NCBI RefSeq assembly: GCF_030264275.1
Contig: NZ_CP127165.1
Location: 918,001 to 982,000 of the forward strand
Source of the DNA: Marivivens sp. LCG002
Lineage (GTDB): Bacteria; Pseudomonadota; Alphaproteobacteria; Rhodobacterales; Rhodobacteraceae
Reading direction: 5' to 3'
Length of the DNA stretch: 64,000 bases
Shown: piece after piece, positions 42,603-52,436 of the stretch
Layout of the letters: the number at the start of each line of letters is the position of its first letter
How positions within the stretch are numbered: position 1 is the first letter of the stretch
Position numbers and translations under genes: made by a program
Notes under the pieces: generated by a model
Database searches by the model: none
Told to the model about the DNA's origin: nothing
The model's input: only the letters and a program-made list of their open reading frames with translations

Positions 42603-43880
42603 ATGATGTCCCACCCCCATGTTCTGATCGCCGGAGGCGGTATCGGCGGTCTTGCTTTGGCGCTCACCCTTGAGCAGATCGGCGTGCCCTGCACCGTGTT
42701 CGAGAGCGTCTCCGATCTCAAACCCTTGGGCGTGGGTATCAACATTCAACCCAATGCGGTGCGCGAGCTTTTCGATCTCGGGATCACGGCAGAGGATCTC
42801 GACGGGGTCGGGATCAGCGCCAAAGAATGGGCGCTCGTAGGGCTCAACGGCAATGACATCTATGCCGAACCCCGCGGGCTCGACGCTGGCTATAACTGGC
42901 CGCAGTATGCCGTCCACCGCGGGCGCTTCCATCTCATGCTGCGCGACAAATTCGTCGAACGGGCAGGCGCGGGGGCCTTGCGTCTGGGATGCCGCGTGAC
43001 GGGTTATGAAAAGACCGAGACAGGCGTCGTTGCCTTGATCGAGCGCCCGAACGGCGAAATGCTGCGCGAGGAGGGAACACTCCTCGTCGGTGCGGATGGC
43101 ATCCACTCGGCGATCCGTGCCCAGATGCACCCCGACCAGCCGCCGATCCATTGGGGCGGCGCAGTCATGTGGCGCGGCACCACGCGGGCCAAGCCGATCC
43201 GCACGGGGTCCTCGTTCATCGGTCTCGGTACGCATGAACACCGCATGGTGATCTATCCCATCTCGCAGCCCGACGCCGACGGCTATGCCGATGTGAACTG
43301 GATCGCGGAAGTGACGTTCAAAGACCTCGATCAGCGCACAGGCTGGTTCAAACCCGCCAAGATCGAGGACTTCATCCATCATTTCGAGGGCTGGACCTAT
43401 GAATGGCTCGACGTGCCCACACTCTTGCGTGGCGGCGATGTGGCTTACGAAAACCCGATGATCGACCGCGATCCGGTGGCGACTTGGCAGGACGGCCCTG
43501 TCGTTCTTATGGGGGATGCGGCCCATGCCATGTATCCCACAGGCTCGAACGGCGCGAGCCAAGCGATCATCGACGCGCGCACCTTGGGCGCTGCCTTCCT
43601 TGAGCACGGGGTGAACACAGCTGCGCTCGCCGATTACGACACCGCGCTCTGCGGACCCGTGTCCGAGTTGATTTTGCGAAATCGCGGGGCAGGGCCGTTT
43701 GGTCTGTTGAACATGGTCGACGAACGGTGCGGCGGCACCTTTGACAACATCGACGATGTGATCCCCGAGGCCGAGCGCAGCGAATTCATGGCGAAATACA
43801 AATCCGCCGCCGGTTTTGCCAAGGACAAGCTCAACGACGCGCCCCGCACCATCCCCGAGGGCGCCAAAGTCGCGCTCTGA
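42603..43880 (+). CDS. FAD-dependent aromatic monooxygenase (PhzS-like)
   Basis: A 425-residue class A flavoprotein hydroxylase. It has the dinucleotide-binding HVLIAGGGIGGLALALTLE, then LGVGINIQPNAVREL, the middle motif LVGADGIHSAIRA, and FAD-ribityl GDAAHAMYPTGSNGASQAI. EPRGLDAGYNWPQYAVHRG resembles PhzS-type phenazine hydroxylases. It uses NAD(P)H and oxygen to hydroxylate an aromatic ring; the true substrate is unknown. Two adjacent ATGs (42603, 42606) are possible starts. It follows the TRAP operon terminator and probably has its own promoter. Confidence 0.88.
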   Translation: MMSHPHVLIAGGGIGGLALALTLEQIGVPCTVFESVSDLKPLGVGINIQPNAVRELFDLGITAEDLDGVGISAKEWALVGLNGNDIYAEPRGLDAGYNWPQYAVHRGRFHLMLRDKFVERAGAGALRLGCRVTGYEKTETGVVALIERPNGEMLREEGTLLVGADGIHSAIRAQMHPDQPPIHWGGAVMWRGTTRAKPIRTGSSFIGLGTHEHRMVIYPISQPDADGYADVNWIAEVTFKDLDQRTGWFKPAKIEDFIHHFEGWTYEWLDVPTLLRGGDVAYENPMIDRDPVATWQDGPVVLMGDAAHAMYPTGSNGASQAIIDARTLGAAFLEHGVNTAALADYDTALCGPVSELILRNRGAGPFGLLNMVDERCGGTFDNIDDVIPEAERSEFMAKYKSAAGFAKDKLNDAPRTIPEGAKVAL

Positions 43881-43887
43881 TGCAAAA

Positions 43888-43905
43888 GGGGGCGTCGCCG
43901 CCCCC
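43888..43905 (-). terminator. Terminator between the monooxygenase and tpiA
   Basis: The stem GGGGGCG / CGCCCCC has a TCGC loop. On the minus strand the stem is followed by TTTT, so it ends tpiA; it may also stop the convergent monooxygenase transcript. Confidence 0.7.
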
Positions 43906-43912
43906 TCACACC

Positions 43913-44659
43913 TCAGGCGTTTTCAAGCGCCGTGATGATCGGCCCGAAGTCAGCCGCTTTGAGAGACGCACCCCCGACGAGCGCACCGTCCACATCCTCG
44001 ACCGCGAAAATCTCGGTGGCGTTCGAAGGTTTGACCGATCCGCCATAAAGAACGCGCATACCTTGGCCTTCCTCGCCGAAGCGGGTGACAAGCAGGGTGC
44101 GGATATGGGCGTGAACTTCTGCGATCTGCTCAAGGGTCGGAATCTTGCCCGTGCCGATGGCCCAGACGGGTTCATAGGCGATCACCGTATTCGCCGCAGT
44201 CGCAGTCGCGGGCACCGACCCCGAAAGCTGGGTTTCCACAACGCCGAGAGTTGCGCCGCTTTCGCGTTCGTCCAGCGTTTCTCCGATGCAGATCACGGCA
44301 ATAAGCCCGCCCGAAATCGCGGCCTCGCTCTTGGCATGGACGATGGCATCGGTTTCACCGTGATCGGCGCGGCGCTCGGAATGGCCGAGGATGACATAGG
44401 TTGCGCCCGCATCCTTGAGCATCGCGGCCGAGATATCGCCCGTGTGAGCCCCTTTGCCGTTCATGTGGCAATCCTGACCGCCCGTCGCAATTGCGCTGTC
44501 TTTGGTGATGTCGCTCATGCGCGACAGAAGCGTGGCAGGCGGGCAAAGGAGAAGATCGACCGTCGGTGTCGGATTGGCCGCAATGAGCGCTTTGACCTCG
44601 GTCAGGTCAGCGGCGGTCCCGTTCATTTTCCAATTCCCGGCGGCGAGTTTGCGGCGCAT
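43913..44659 (-). CDS. tpiA: Triosephosphate isomerase
   Basis: A 248-residue glycolytic isomerase. It has Lys in AAGNWKMNG, catalytic His in VILGHSERR, catalytic Glu in [12 protein letters not shown], and the phosphate loop [12 protein letters not shown]. Length and motifs are complete. AAAGGAGGATC precedes the ATG. It is monocistronic or first in its group, with the terminator just after its stop. Confidence 0.95.
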   Translation of the reverse strand: MRRKLAAGNWKMNGTAADLTEVKALIAANPTPTVDLLLCPPATLLSRMSDITKDSAIATGGQDCHMNGKGAHTGDISAAMLKDAGATYVILGHSERRADHGETDAIVHAKSEAAISGGLIAVICIGETLDERESGATLGVVETQLSGSVPATATAANTVIAYEPVWAIGTGKIPTLEQIAEVHAHIRTLLVTRFGEEGQGMRVLYGGSVKPSNATEIFAVEDVDGALVGGASLKAADFGPIITALENA

Positions 44660-44718
44660 TTTGATCCTCCTTTGTGGGTTCTGTTATGTCTAACAATCCA
44701 CCAAGAGGTTGCAAGCGC

Positions 44719-45042
44719 TCAAAGATACTCCAAAGCCCGCCGTGCCAAGGCACTTGCTTCGTCGGGATGGTCGAGAACATCCTCGGGGAGCGCCCAATAG
44801 GGCATCTGGGTGATCCCCCCGTTCTTGCGCTCATAGCTCCAGCGCTCCCAGCCTTGGGCGGTCATCCAATCGGCAAAGCCGCCCGCACCCTTGAGCAGGA
44901 TGAGGCCATCGGACATGATCAGGGAAAAAATCGTGCCGCTCGCATAAATGCAGAGCCCACCCATCATCTTGCGAGTGCTCAACGGGCCGACATGACGGAA
45001 CAGGTCGAGCGCGAACTCGATCTGTTCGTCCGAAACGCTCAT
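44719..45042 (-). CDS. TfoX/Sxy N-terminal domain protein
   Basis: A 107-residue protein with the TfoX N-terminal fold (LFRHVGPLSTRKMMGGLCIYASG, then GGFADWMTAQGWERWSYERKNG). In enteric bacteria TfoX/Sxy regulates competence, but this short single-domain form is common in alphaproteobacteria without known function. The ATG overlaps the iscA stop by 4 bp. Confidence 0.87.
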   Translation of the reverse strand: MSVSDEQIEFALDLFRHVGPLSTRKMMGGLCIYASGTIFSLIMSDGLILLKGAGGFADWMTAQGWERWSYERKNGGITQMPYWALPEDVLDHPDEASALARRALEYL

Positions 45043-45404
45043 TTATCGGCCGTCAGGCTTTCGTCGAATTTGATCGACTCGCCGCAGCCGCAGGCATCCA
45101 CAACATTGGGGTTCTTGAACTTGAACCCGCTTTCCAAAAGCGAGGTTTCATAGTCGATCTCGGTGCCGAAGAGGAACATCTGGGCCATTGGCGCGATGAT
45201 CACGCGAGCGCCGTTCAGCTCGACCACTTCATCGTGGGCGGCGATCTCGTCGACATAGTCCATGGTGTATTCCATGCCCGCGCAGCCGCCTTTTTTCACC
45301 CCGATCTTGAGCCCCATGTGCCCGCCGCGCTCCATGAGCTTGGCGATTTGCGAGGCCGCACGCGGCGTGATGGTGACGGGTGAGCTTCCCGGAATGCCGA
45401 ACAT
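45039..45404 (-). CDS. Iron-sulfur assembly scaffold/carrier (IscA/SufA family)
   Basis: A 121-residue A-type carrier that hands Fe-S clusters to client proteins. The three conserved cysteines are in VKKGGCAGMEY and DACGCGESI. AAGGAGATCC lies before the ATG. It is 56 bp after the SufT-like gene, and both are likely remnants of, or satellites to, a suf gene set located outside the window. The N-terminal MFGIPGSSPVTIT is typical of the rhodobacterial form. Confidence 0.92.
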   Translation of the reverse strand: MFGIPGSSPVTITPRAASQIAKLMERGGHMGLKIGVKKGGCAGMEYTMDYVDEIAAHDEVVELNGARVIIAPMAQMFLFGTEIDYETSLLESGFKFKNPNVVDACGCGESIKFDESLTADK

Positions 45405-45460
45405 TTGGATCTCCTTTGAGACCTAATCTAGGATGCGCAGACTTTGCGCTCAAGTGTCGA

Positions 45461-45835
45461 TCACATAAACCCGAGTTCAAGGCGGGCTTCGTCGGACATC
45501 ATGTCCATGCCCCACTGCGGCTCCCAGGTCAGTTCGACGTCAATGGATTTGACCCCTGCAACAGGTCCGACCGCATCGGCGACCCATCCCGGCATCTCGC
45601 CCGCGACGGGACATCCCGGCGCAGTCAGGGTCATGATCACTTTGACGTCATTTTCTTCATTGATATCAACGGTGTAAACGAGACCGAGATCAAAGATATT
45701 CACAGGAATTTCGGGGTCATAGACCGTGCGGCATGCCTCGACCACCGCGTCATAAAGCGGGTGCTCGGTGCTTGACGGTTTGATCAGAGGAGCGCCCTCT
45801 ACAGTGCCAGTCGTATCGTTCATTGCAGCGTCCAT
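45461..45835 (-). CDS. SufT-like DUF59 (MIP18) protein
   Basis: A 124-residue protein with the DUF59 motif VYDPEIPVNIFDLGLVYTVDI, then MTLTAPGCPVAGEMPGWVADAV (conserved Cys) and VELTWEPQWGMDMMSDEARLELG. SufT proteins assist Fe-S cluster maturation. AGGA lies 6 bases before the ATG at 45835. It precedes the A-type carrier in the same direction, which supports a Fe-S role. Confidence 0.92.
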   Translation of the reverse strand: MDAAMNDTTGTVEGAPLIKPSSTEHPLYDAVVEACRTVYDPEIPVNIFDLGLVYTVDINEENDVKVIMTLTAPGCPVAGEMPGWVADAVGPVAGVKSIDVELTWEPQWGMDMMSDEARLELGFM

Positions 45836-46050
45836 AAAATTCCTGAGTGTTCATATAGGGTTTTGGGGCGCTGGGGTAAAGAGGGCAAGGCCCGCTCTCA
45901 CAGAAATGCGAAATGGACGCCTAGTCATAGGACTGGGGCGGTATGCGAAAGGATGTATCGGCATTCGCGCTTTATTGGTTCAAGGTCCGCGGATCGCACG
46001 TTGCATCTTTTTGAGGTGTTTCGACCATTGAACCGAAATTTGTGGCGAAG

Positions 46051-46560
46051 ATGACGACTGCTATACAAAAACTCCTTACCGAGATGTCGCCGAGCGAGGC
46101 TGTGCAAGAGCTGGATCTTGGACGATCCCAATTCTTTGACGACGTTGCGGCAACTTTTGTTAGGCTGACCCAAGCCGATGCTTCACTCGTTATTTTGGTC
46201 GGTCCGGACGAACTTCATGTGGTCGGTGTACATGGGGGAGAGTTCTCCAACTTCCAGCGAAGCATGGATAGAACAAGCGCCCAAGTCTACGAGGTCATGA
46301 GTGATTTCGACATCCAATATCCAAATTCGCACCTTGTGAACGGCAAGCAAGCAAGAGCGAAAAGTGCGGTTTTCTGCGCCCTGCGGCTCAACGGCGAAAA
46401 CGTCGGCAATATTGTCGGCATCTTCACTGAACGTCGGACCGATTTTGGGGACGCTCAGGATGAATTGATTAAACTCGCAGACATCACAAGCGAAGTTCTA
46501 CGCGAGAAGATCGCGTTCAAACTGATGCTTGCCGATGTTTTTGCCTTGGCGAACGCATAG
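46051..46560 (+). CDS. GAF-like domain protein, first of a pair
   Basis: A 169-residue protein that I cannot assign to a named family. The predicted fold is a GAF-like domain (QADASLVILVGPDELHVVGVHG, then SAVFCALRLNGENVGNIVGIF) after a short helical N-terminus with FFDDVAATF. No catalytic or cofactor motif is seen. GTG at 46042 or ATG at 46051 are possible starts; neither has a strong ribosome site. The next gene, 7 bp downstream, looks like a diverged copy (FFDSIAEL, GKRVGALGVG). Confidence 0.6.
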   Translation: MTTAIQKLLTEMSPSEAVQELDLGRSQFFDDVAATFVRLTQADASLVILVGPDELHVVGVHGGEFSNFQRSMDRTSAQVYEVMSDFDIQYPNSHLVNGKQARAKSAVFCALRLNGENVGNIVGIFTERRTDFGDAQDELIKLADITSEVLREKIAFKLMLADVFALANA

Positions 46561-46567
46561 GCCCGAT

Positions 46568-47080
46568 ATGACCCCAGATCTCTCGGCAATTCTTGGGCAA
46601 ATGGACGATCCGCAGCGTGCTGCGGCCTATGAGCTTGAACGGAATGTCTTCTTCGACTCGATTGCAGAGCTCGGCGCAAAAGTGGTCGGGCGCAACATCG
46701 CGTCGCTCTATCTCGAAATGCACGACAAGAACTACGTGATCGGCGGATACAATCTCGCGCGCAAAACGTGGCCTCTCATGCAGAAAGAGGTTTTCCGCAA
46801 TTACGCCTTTCTCGATGTGCCCGATGCGCGCCCCTACATGGAAAAGATCGCCAAGGAATACGGCAAGACTTACCAAGTCGCCTCTATGACGATTTGCGAA
46901 GTCACCTGTTTTGGCAAACGGGTCGGTGCGCTCGGGGTCGGGGACAGCGTCAAGGTGGGGCCTTTGGCTGCGGCGGACAAAGACGCACTGTTGCGGGTGG
47001 CGCGGATGGCCTCTTATGTGATCGAGACACGCTCTGCCGCGCAGCTTCTCAGACAAGACCTTGCCGCCATTCTCTCGTAA
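46568..47080 (+). CDS. GAF-like domain protein, second of a pair
   Basis: A 170-residue protein starting MTPDLSAILGQMDDPQ with a GAF-like domain (NIASLYLEMHDKNYVIGGYN, then SMTICEVTCFGKRVGALGVGD). It contains one Cys pair separated by a Val-Thr spacer region (TICEVTCF). The start at 46568 avoids overlap with the first gene; a start at 46529 is possible. Shared layout with the preceding gene suggests an old tandem duplication. Function unknown; the spacing implies one operon. Confidence 0.62.
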   Translation: MTPDLSAILGQMDDPQRAAAYELERNVFFDSIAELGAKVVGRNIASLYLEMHDKNYVIGGYNLARKTWPLMQKEVFRNYAFLDVPDARPYMEKIAKEYGKTYQVASMTICEVTCFGKRVGALGVGDSVKVGPLAAADKDALLRVARMASYVIETRSAAQLLRQDLAAILS

Positions 47081-47109
47081 GGTTCCGCTTGGCATCCTCG
47101 GAGATTTAG

Positions 47110-48270
<1,161 letters not shown>

Positions 48271-48278
48271 GCAGAGCG

Positions 48279-49046
48279 TTAGGCCGGAACGCCCTTTGGG
48301 TTCGCGCGAAAAGCGCGCTGCACGGCGCGAAGACTAAAGGTCAGGTCGTCGTCGAACCAATGCAAGAGCGCATTGCCGAGGCTTGCGTTCGAGAGCTCCA
48401 TGGCAAGATGGGCATGGGTTGCGCCTTCGCCCGTGTCTTCGAGAACGAGGGTGTAATAGGTCTGTTCCCCTCGGTCGCTGTCGCGCTCGATCAGAAAGCG
48501 GGCCCGTTCATAGCGGTTCCGCTCGAGATGGGTAAGGGTCATCTCTTCGAGCAATGTGTCACCCGTTTCCAAGCGCAAATAAAAGGTGTCGGGGTCGTCC
48601 TTGTCCCGATCGAAATCTACGAGCGCGCAGGATTTGACATCTTCGGGATGCGCTTCACCGGGAATGATGGCGGCCCAGATCGCGCGGGCAGGGCCTTCTA
48701 TCGTGGCGCGTTGCTCGGACAGGGTCCGGAAGTGGAAGCCGAAGTGCTCGGCCACGCGGCCATAAGCAAGCTGATGGACAAGCCAGCCCGTCACCAATCC
48801 CGCCGAAGCGGCGACATCGGGCGTCAGTGGAAGCGCCGTTGCAATCACGAAACCTGTGGTGAGCGTTTCGGCCCAGTTGCGAAGCGCAGGTTGCAGGATA
48901 AGCACCAGAGAGAGGCAGGCGAGCCCCGTAAAACCGCAGACCAGCGCCTGCCAACCGGCGCCAAAGCCCAAAAGCCCCGCGAGGAGACAACCAAGTCCCG
49001 TCACCGCATATCTTCGCTTTTGACGCGCAAGTCTTTTTACCTGCAT
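48279..49046 (-). CDS. Membrane protein with SRPBCC-like C-terminal domain, unknown
   Basis: A 255-residue protein with two to three N-terminal helices (YAVTGLGCLLAGLLGFGAGW, then LVCGFTGLACLSLVLIL). The soluble C-terminal domain (about residues 105-245) is rich in DDDP- and E-containing strands, with WFDDDLTFSLRAVQRAFR at the end. It resembles SRPBCC-type domains, but the match is weak. The start at 49046 follows GAGG; a longer start at 49097 is possible. No operon partner. Function unknown. Confidence 0.65.
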   Translation of the reverse strand: MQVKRLARQKRRYAVTGLGCLLAGLLGFGAGWQALVCGFTGLACLSLVLILQPALRNWAETLTTGFVIATALPLTPDVAASAGLVTGWLVHQLAYGRVAEHFGFHFRTLSEQRATIEGPARAIWAAIIPGEAHPEDVKSCALVDFDRDKDDPDTFYLRLETGDTLLEEMTLTHLERNRYERARFLIERDSDRGEQTYYTLVLEDTGEGATHAHLAMELSNASLGNALLHWFDDDLTFSLRAVQRAFRANPKGVPA

Positions 49047-49218
49047 CACGACCTCGTGTAGCCTTGCACATACCTTTGTGCATTTCTGGAGTGGCACCGA
49101 ACTTGCAGACGATATTTGCCTTGAAATATGGCGATTGGGCGGCGAATGAGGGGTATTTTACGGTTTCCTGCCCTTGCTGTTCCTGCACCAAAGAGGCACA
49201 GTTTACCCAGCAAGGATG

Positions 49219-49248
49219 CTTGAACTCGGTGCGCAACTGCACCATGTT
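49219..49248 (+). promoter_or_regulatory. Candidate sigma32 heat-shock promoter of lon
   Basis: CTTGAAC (49219-49225) and CACCATGTT (49240-49248) are spaced 15 bases from CTTGAA, close to the heat-shock pattern CTTGAA-N13-17-CCCCATNT. It lies about 75 bp before the lon ATG. lon is a classic heat-shock gene, which supports it. One base of the -10 deviates. Confidence 0.45.
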
Positions 49249-49323
49249 TAGCGTCCTAGCGGAGACGCCGTCGGTTGCCGTTGATCGGGACCTTGGTGTC
49301 TTGCCATAAAAAAGGATACGAGC

Positions 49324-51732
49324 ATGCAAGAACCTCTCGCCATGTCTTACCCCGTGCTGCCGCTGCGCGATATCGTTGTGTTCCCGCACATGATCGTGCC
49401 GCTCTTTGTCGGTCGAGAGAAATCCGTCCGCGCCCTCGAAGAGGTGATGCAGGACGACAAGCAAATTCTGTTGTCGAGCCAGGTCGATCCCTCGCAGGAT
49501 GATCCGACCCGCGACGACATCTACAAAGTCGGTGTGCTTGCCAATGTGCTCCAGCTTCTCAAGTTGCCCGATGGCACCGTCAAGGTGCTTGTCGAGGGCA
49601 AGAGCCGCGTGCGCATCACCGACATTCAGGACAATGCCAATTTCTTCGAAGCCACGATCGAACCCCTCGAGGAGTTCACGGGCGACGAAACCGAGGTCGC
49701 CGCTCTGGTGCGTTCGGTCGGAGAAGAGTTCGAGCGTTACGCCAAGATCAAGAAGAACATCCCCGAAGAGGCGATGGCCGCCGTGTCCGAAGCGACCGAT
49801 CCCGCCAAGCTCGCCGATCTTGTGGCGGGCCACCTCGGAGTAGAAGTCGGCCAGAAGCAGGGGCTTCTTGAAACGCTGTCGATCAGCGAGCGTCTGGAAA
49901 AGGTCTATGGCCTGATGCAGGGCGAAATGTCCGTCCTTCAGGTCGAGAAGAAGATCAAGACCCGCGTCAAGAGCCAGATGGAGCGCACCCAGCGCGAGTA
50001 TTACCTGAATGAGCAGATGAAGGCCATTCAGAAGGAACTCGGCGACGGCGAGGACGGTCAGAACGAGATCGCCGAGCTTGAAGCCCGCATCGCCGAAACC
50101 AAGCTTTCAAAGGAAGCCAAGGAAAAGGCCGAGGCCGAACTCAAGAAGCTCAAGTCCATGAGCCCGATGAGCGCCGAAGCGACCGTCGTGCGCAATTATC
50201 TCGACTGGATGCTCTCGATCCCGTGGGGCGTCAAATCGCGCACCAAAAAGAACCTCGGCAATGCCGAAGCGATCCTCGATGCCGATCACTATGGTCTTGA
50301 AAAGGTCAAGGAACGCATCGTCGAATATCTCGCGGTGCAGCAGCGTTCGGCCAAGCTCAAGGGTCCGATCATGTGCCTCGTCGGCCCTCCGGGTGTCGGC
50401 AAGACCTCGCTCGGTAAGTCGGTCGCCAAGGCCACGGGACGCGAGTTCATTCGCATCTCGCTCGGCGGGGTGCGCGACGAATCCGAGATCCGCGGCCACC
50501 GTCGGACCTATATCGGCTCCATGCCTGGCAAGATCATTCAGGCGTTGAAAAAGGCCAAGACCACGAACCCGCTCATCCTGCTCGACGAAATCGACAAGAT
50601 GGGGCAGGACTTCCGTGGCGATCCGGCCTCGGCCATGCTCGAAGTGCTTGATCCGGAACAGAACTCGACCTTTGTCGACCACTATCTCGAAGTGGAATAC
50701 GATCTGTCGAACGTGATGTTCCTGACCACCTCGAACAGCTACAACATGCCTGGGCCGCTTCTCGACCGTATGGAGATCATCCCGCTTTCGGGCTATACCG
50801 AAGACGAAAAGCGCGAGATCGCCAAGCAGCATCTTCTGCCCAAGCAGATCAAGAACCACGGGCTCAAGTCCAAAGAGTTCGCGATGTCCGACGGCGCGCT
50901 GACCGAGGTCATCCGCACCTATACCCGCGAAGCAGGCGTGCGGAACCTTGAGCGCGAGATTGCCAAGATCTGCCGCAAGGCTCTGACCAAGATCGTCAAG
51001 AAAGAGGTCGATCGCGTCGAAGTGACGGAAAGCAACGTCGATGACTATCTCGGCGTGCCGCGCTATCGCCACGGGCTGGCCGAAAAAGAGGATCAGGTCG
51101 GCGTCGTCACCGGTCTTGCATATACGTCGGTCGGCGGCGAGCTTCTGAGCATCGAAGCGCTGCGTCTTCCGGGCAAGGGCCGTATGAAGACCACGGGCAA
51201 GCTCGGCGATGTGATGAAGGAGTCCATCGACGCGGCATCAAGCTATGTGCGTTCCATTTCGCCGCAACTCGGCGTCAAGCCGACCAAGTTCGACAATTGG
51301 GACATCCACGTGCACGTGCCTGATGGCGCAACGCCCAAGGACGGCCCATCGGCCGGTCTCGCCATGGTCACCGCGATCGTTTCGGTGCTGACCCAGATCC
51401 CCGTGCGCAAAGACATTGCCATGACGGGCGAGGTGACACTGCGCGGCAATGCGACCGCCATCGGCGGGCTCAAGGAAAAGCTTCTTGCGGCGCTGCGCGG
51501 CGGGATCAAAACCGTGCTGATCCCCGAGGAAAACCTCAAGGATCTCCCCGAGATCCCCGACAACGTCAAAGAGGGGCTCGAGATCATCGCCGTCAAACAT
51601 GTCTCCGAGGTTCTGGAGCATGCTCTTGTCGGCAAGCCCTCTCCGATCGAGTGGGACGAGGAGGCCGAAGAAGCCGCTGCAGCCGCTGCTCTGGCGGCAA
51701 AAGAGGGCGGCAAAGGGGCGGTTGCGCACTGA
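49324..51732 (+). CDS. lon: ATP-dependent protease Lon
   Basis: An 802-residue AAA+ serine protease that degrades misfolded and regulatory proteins. It has an N-terminal LON domain (YPVLPLRDIVVFPHMIVPL), a coiled coil, Walker A GPPGVGKTS (about residue 354), Walker B ILLDEIDKM, and the catalytic dyad Ser676 (KDGPSAGLAM) and Lys in GGLKEKLLAAL about 43 residues later. The C-terminal tail is Ala/Glu rich. AAGGA precedes the ATG. A hairpin terminator follows. Confidence 0.96.
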   Translation: MQEPLAMSYPVLPLRDIVVFPHMIVPLFVGREKSVRALEEVMQDDKQILLSSQVDPSQDDPTRDDIYKVGVLANVLQLLKLPDGTVKVLVEGKSRVRITDIQDNANFFEATIEPLEEFTGDETEVAALVRSVGEEFERYAKIKKNIPEEAMAAVSEATDPAKLADLVAGHLGVEVGQKQGLLETLSISERLEKVYGLMQGEMSVLQVEKKIKTRVKSQMERTQREYYLNEQMKAIQKELGDGEDGQNEIAELEARIAETKLSKEAKEKAEAELKKLKSMSPMSAEATVVRNYLDWMLSIPWGVKSRTKKNLGNAEAILDADHYGLEKVKERIVEYLAVQQRSAKLKGPIMCLVGPPGVGKTSLGKSVAKATGREFIRISLGGVRDESEIRGHRRTYIGSMPGKIIQALKKAKTTNPLILLDEIDKMGQDFRGDPASAMLEVLDPEQNSTFVDHYLEVEYDLSNVMFLTTSNSYNMPGPLLDRMEIIPLSGYTEDEKREIAKQHLLPKQIKNHGLKSKEFAMSDGALTEVIRTYTREAGVRNLEREIAKICRKALTKIVKKEVDRVEVTESNVDDYLGVPRYRHGLAEKEDQVGVVTGLAYTSVGGELLSIEALRLPGKGRMKTTGKLGDVMKESIDAASSYVRSISPQLGVKPTKFDNWDIHVHVPDGATPKDGPSAGLAMVTAIVSVLTQIPVRKDIAMTGEVTLRGNATAIGGLKEKLLAALRGGIKTVLIPEENLKDLPEIPDNVKEGLEIIAVKHVSEVLEHALVGKPSPIEWDEEAEEAAAAAALAAKEGGKGAVAH

Positions 51733-51762
51733 CCTTGCACGCTTTGGTTGACTAGATGTTGG

Positions 51763-51784
51763 GGGCGCGGTGAATTCCGCGCCC
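51763..51784 (+). terminator. Terminator after lon
   Basis: The stem GGGCGCGG / CCGCGCCC has a TGAATT loop, followed by TTATCT. It follows the lon stop by 30 bp. Confidence 0.65.
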
Positions 51785-51799
51785 TTATCTATTGGCGTG

Positions 51800-51827
51800 T
51801 TGATTAAATCCTTGGGTGATGTAAGCT
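51800..51827 (+). promoter_or_regulatory. Candidate promoter of the HU-like gene
   Basis: TTGATT (51800-51805) and TAAGCT (51822-51827) are 16 bases apart, about 60 bp before the HU-like gene. A weak match to sigma70 consensus. Confidence 0.35.
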
Positions 51828-51888
51828 ATCGGTCAATCAACCAAAAATCGGCGCAAGACCGACAGCTACCAGCGGAAAGAGCAGACAG

Positions 51889-52299
51889 ATGGCCACGAAA
51901 TCCAAAACCAAAACCGTCGCGAAAGCGGCGACCGAAGAGGCGCCCAAGCCCGAGCTTCACCTTGTCGAGGGTGAACCCGATGTGGTGATCGCCTCGGCGA
52001 CGCCCGACAGCAACACGGGCGTTACCCGCAAGCCCCGGTTCATCGACCGCGTGGTCGAGCGCTCCGAGATGCGCAAGCGGGAGGTCAAACCGGCGGTTGA
52101 GGCGGCTCTTGCCGTTCTGGCCGAAGCCATTGCCAACGGTGAGGAGCTCATCCTTCCGCCTCTGGGGAAAATCAAGGTCAGCCGCGAAAAGGACTTTGCG
52201 AACGGAACCGCCTATGTGGTGAAAATCCGCGTGCCGAACGCGAGCGATCCCGAAGACGCCGATAATGCCGAAGAAGCTATTGCAGAGGCCGCAGAGTAG
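51889..52299 (+). CDS. HU-family-like DNA-binding protein
   Basis: A 136-residue protein. A Lys/Ala-rich N-terminal tail (MATKSKTKTVAKAATEEA) precedes an HU-like fold (FIDRVVERSEMRKREVKPAVE, then LAEAIANGEELILPPLGKIKV). The end is acidic (DPEDADNAEEAIAEAAE). HU proteins bend DNA non-specifically; this form is longer than the standard 90 residues. It lies between the lon terminator and tRNA-Val, with its own candidate promoter. Confidence 0.75.
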   Translation: MATKSKTKTVAKAATEEAPKPELHLVEGEPDVVIASATPDSNTGVTRKPRFIDRVVERSEMRKREVKPAVEAALAVLAEAIANGEELILPPLGKIKVSREKDFANGTAYVVKIRVPNASDPEDADNAEEAIAEAAE

Positions 52300-52317
52300 C
52301 GTTAAACGGCACCCATC

Positions 52318-52393
<76 letters not shown>

Positions 52394-52402
52394 GAATACC
52401 TT

Positions 52403-52428
52403 GCGCACCTCTTGCGGGTGCGCTTTTT
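52403..52428 (+). terminator. Terminator after tRNA-Val, abutting the next gene
   Basis: The stem GCGCACC / GGTGCGC has a 7-base loop and is followed by TTTTTATTT. The next start codon is only 9 bases beyond, at 52437. Confidence 0.8.
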
Positions 52429-52436
52429 ATTTGGCC

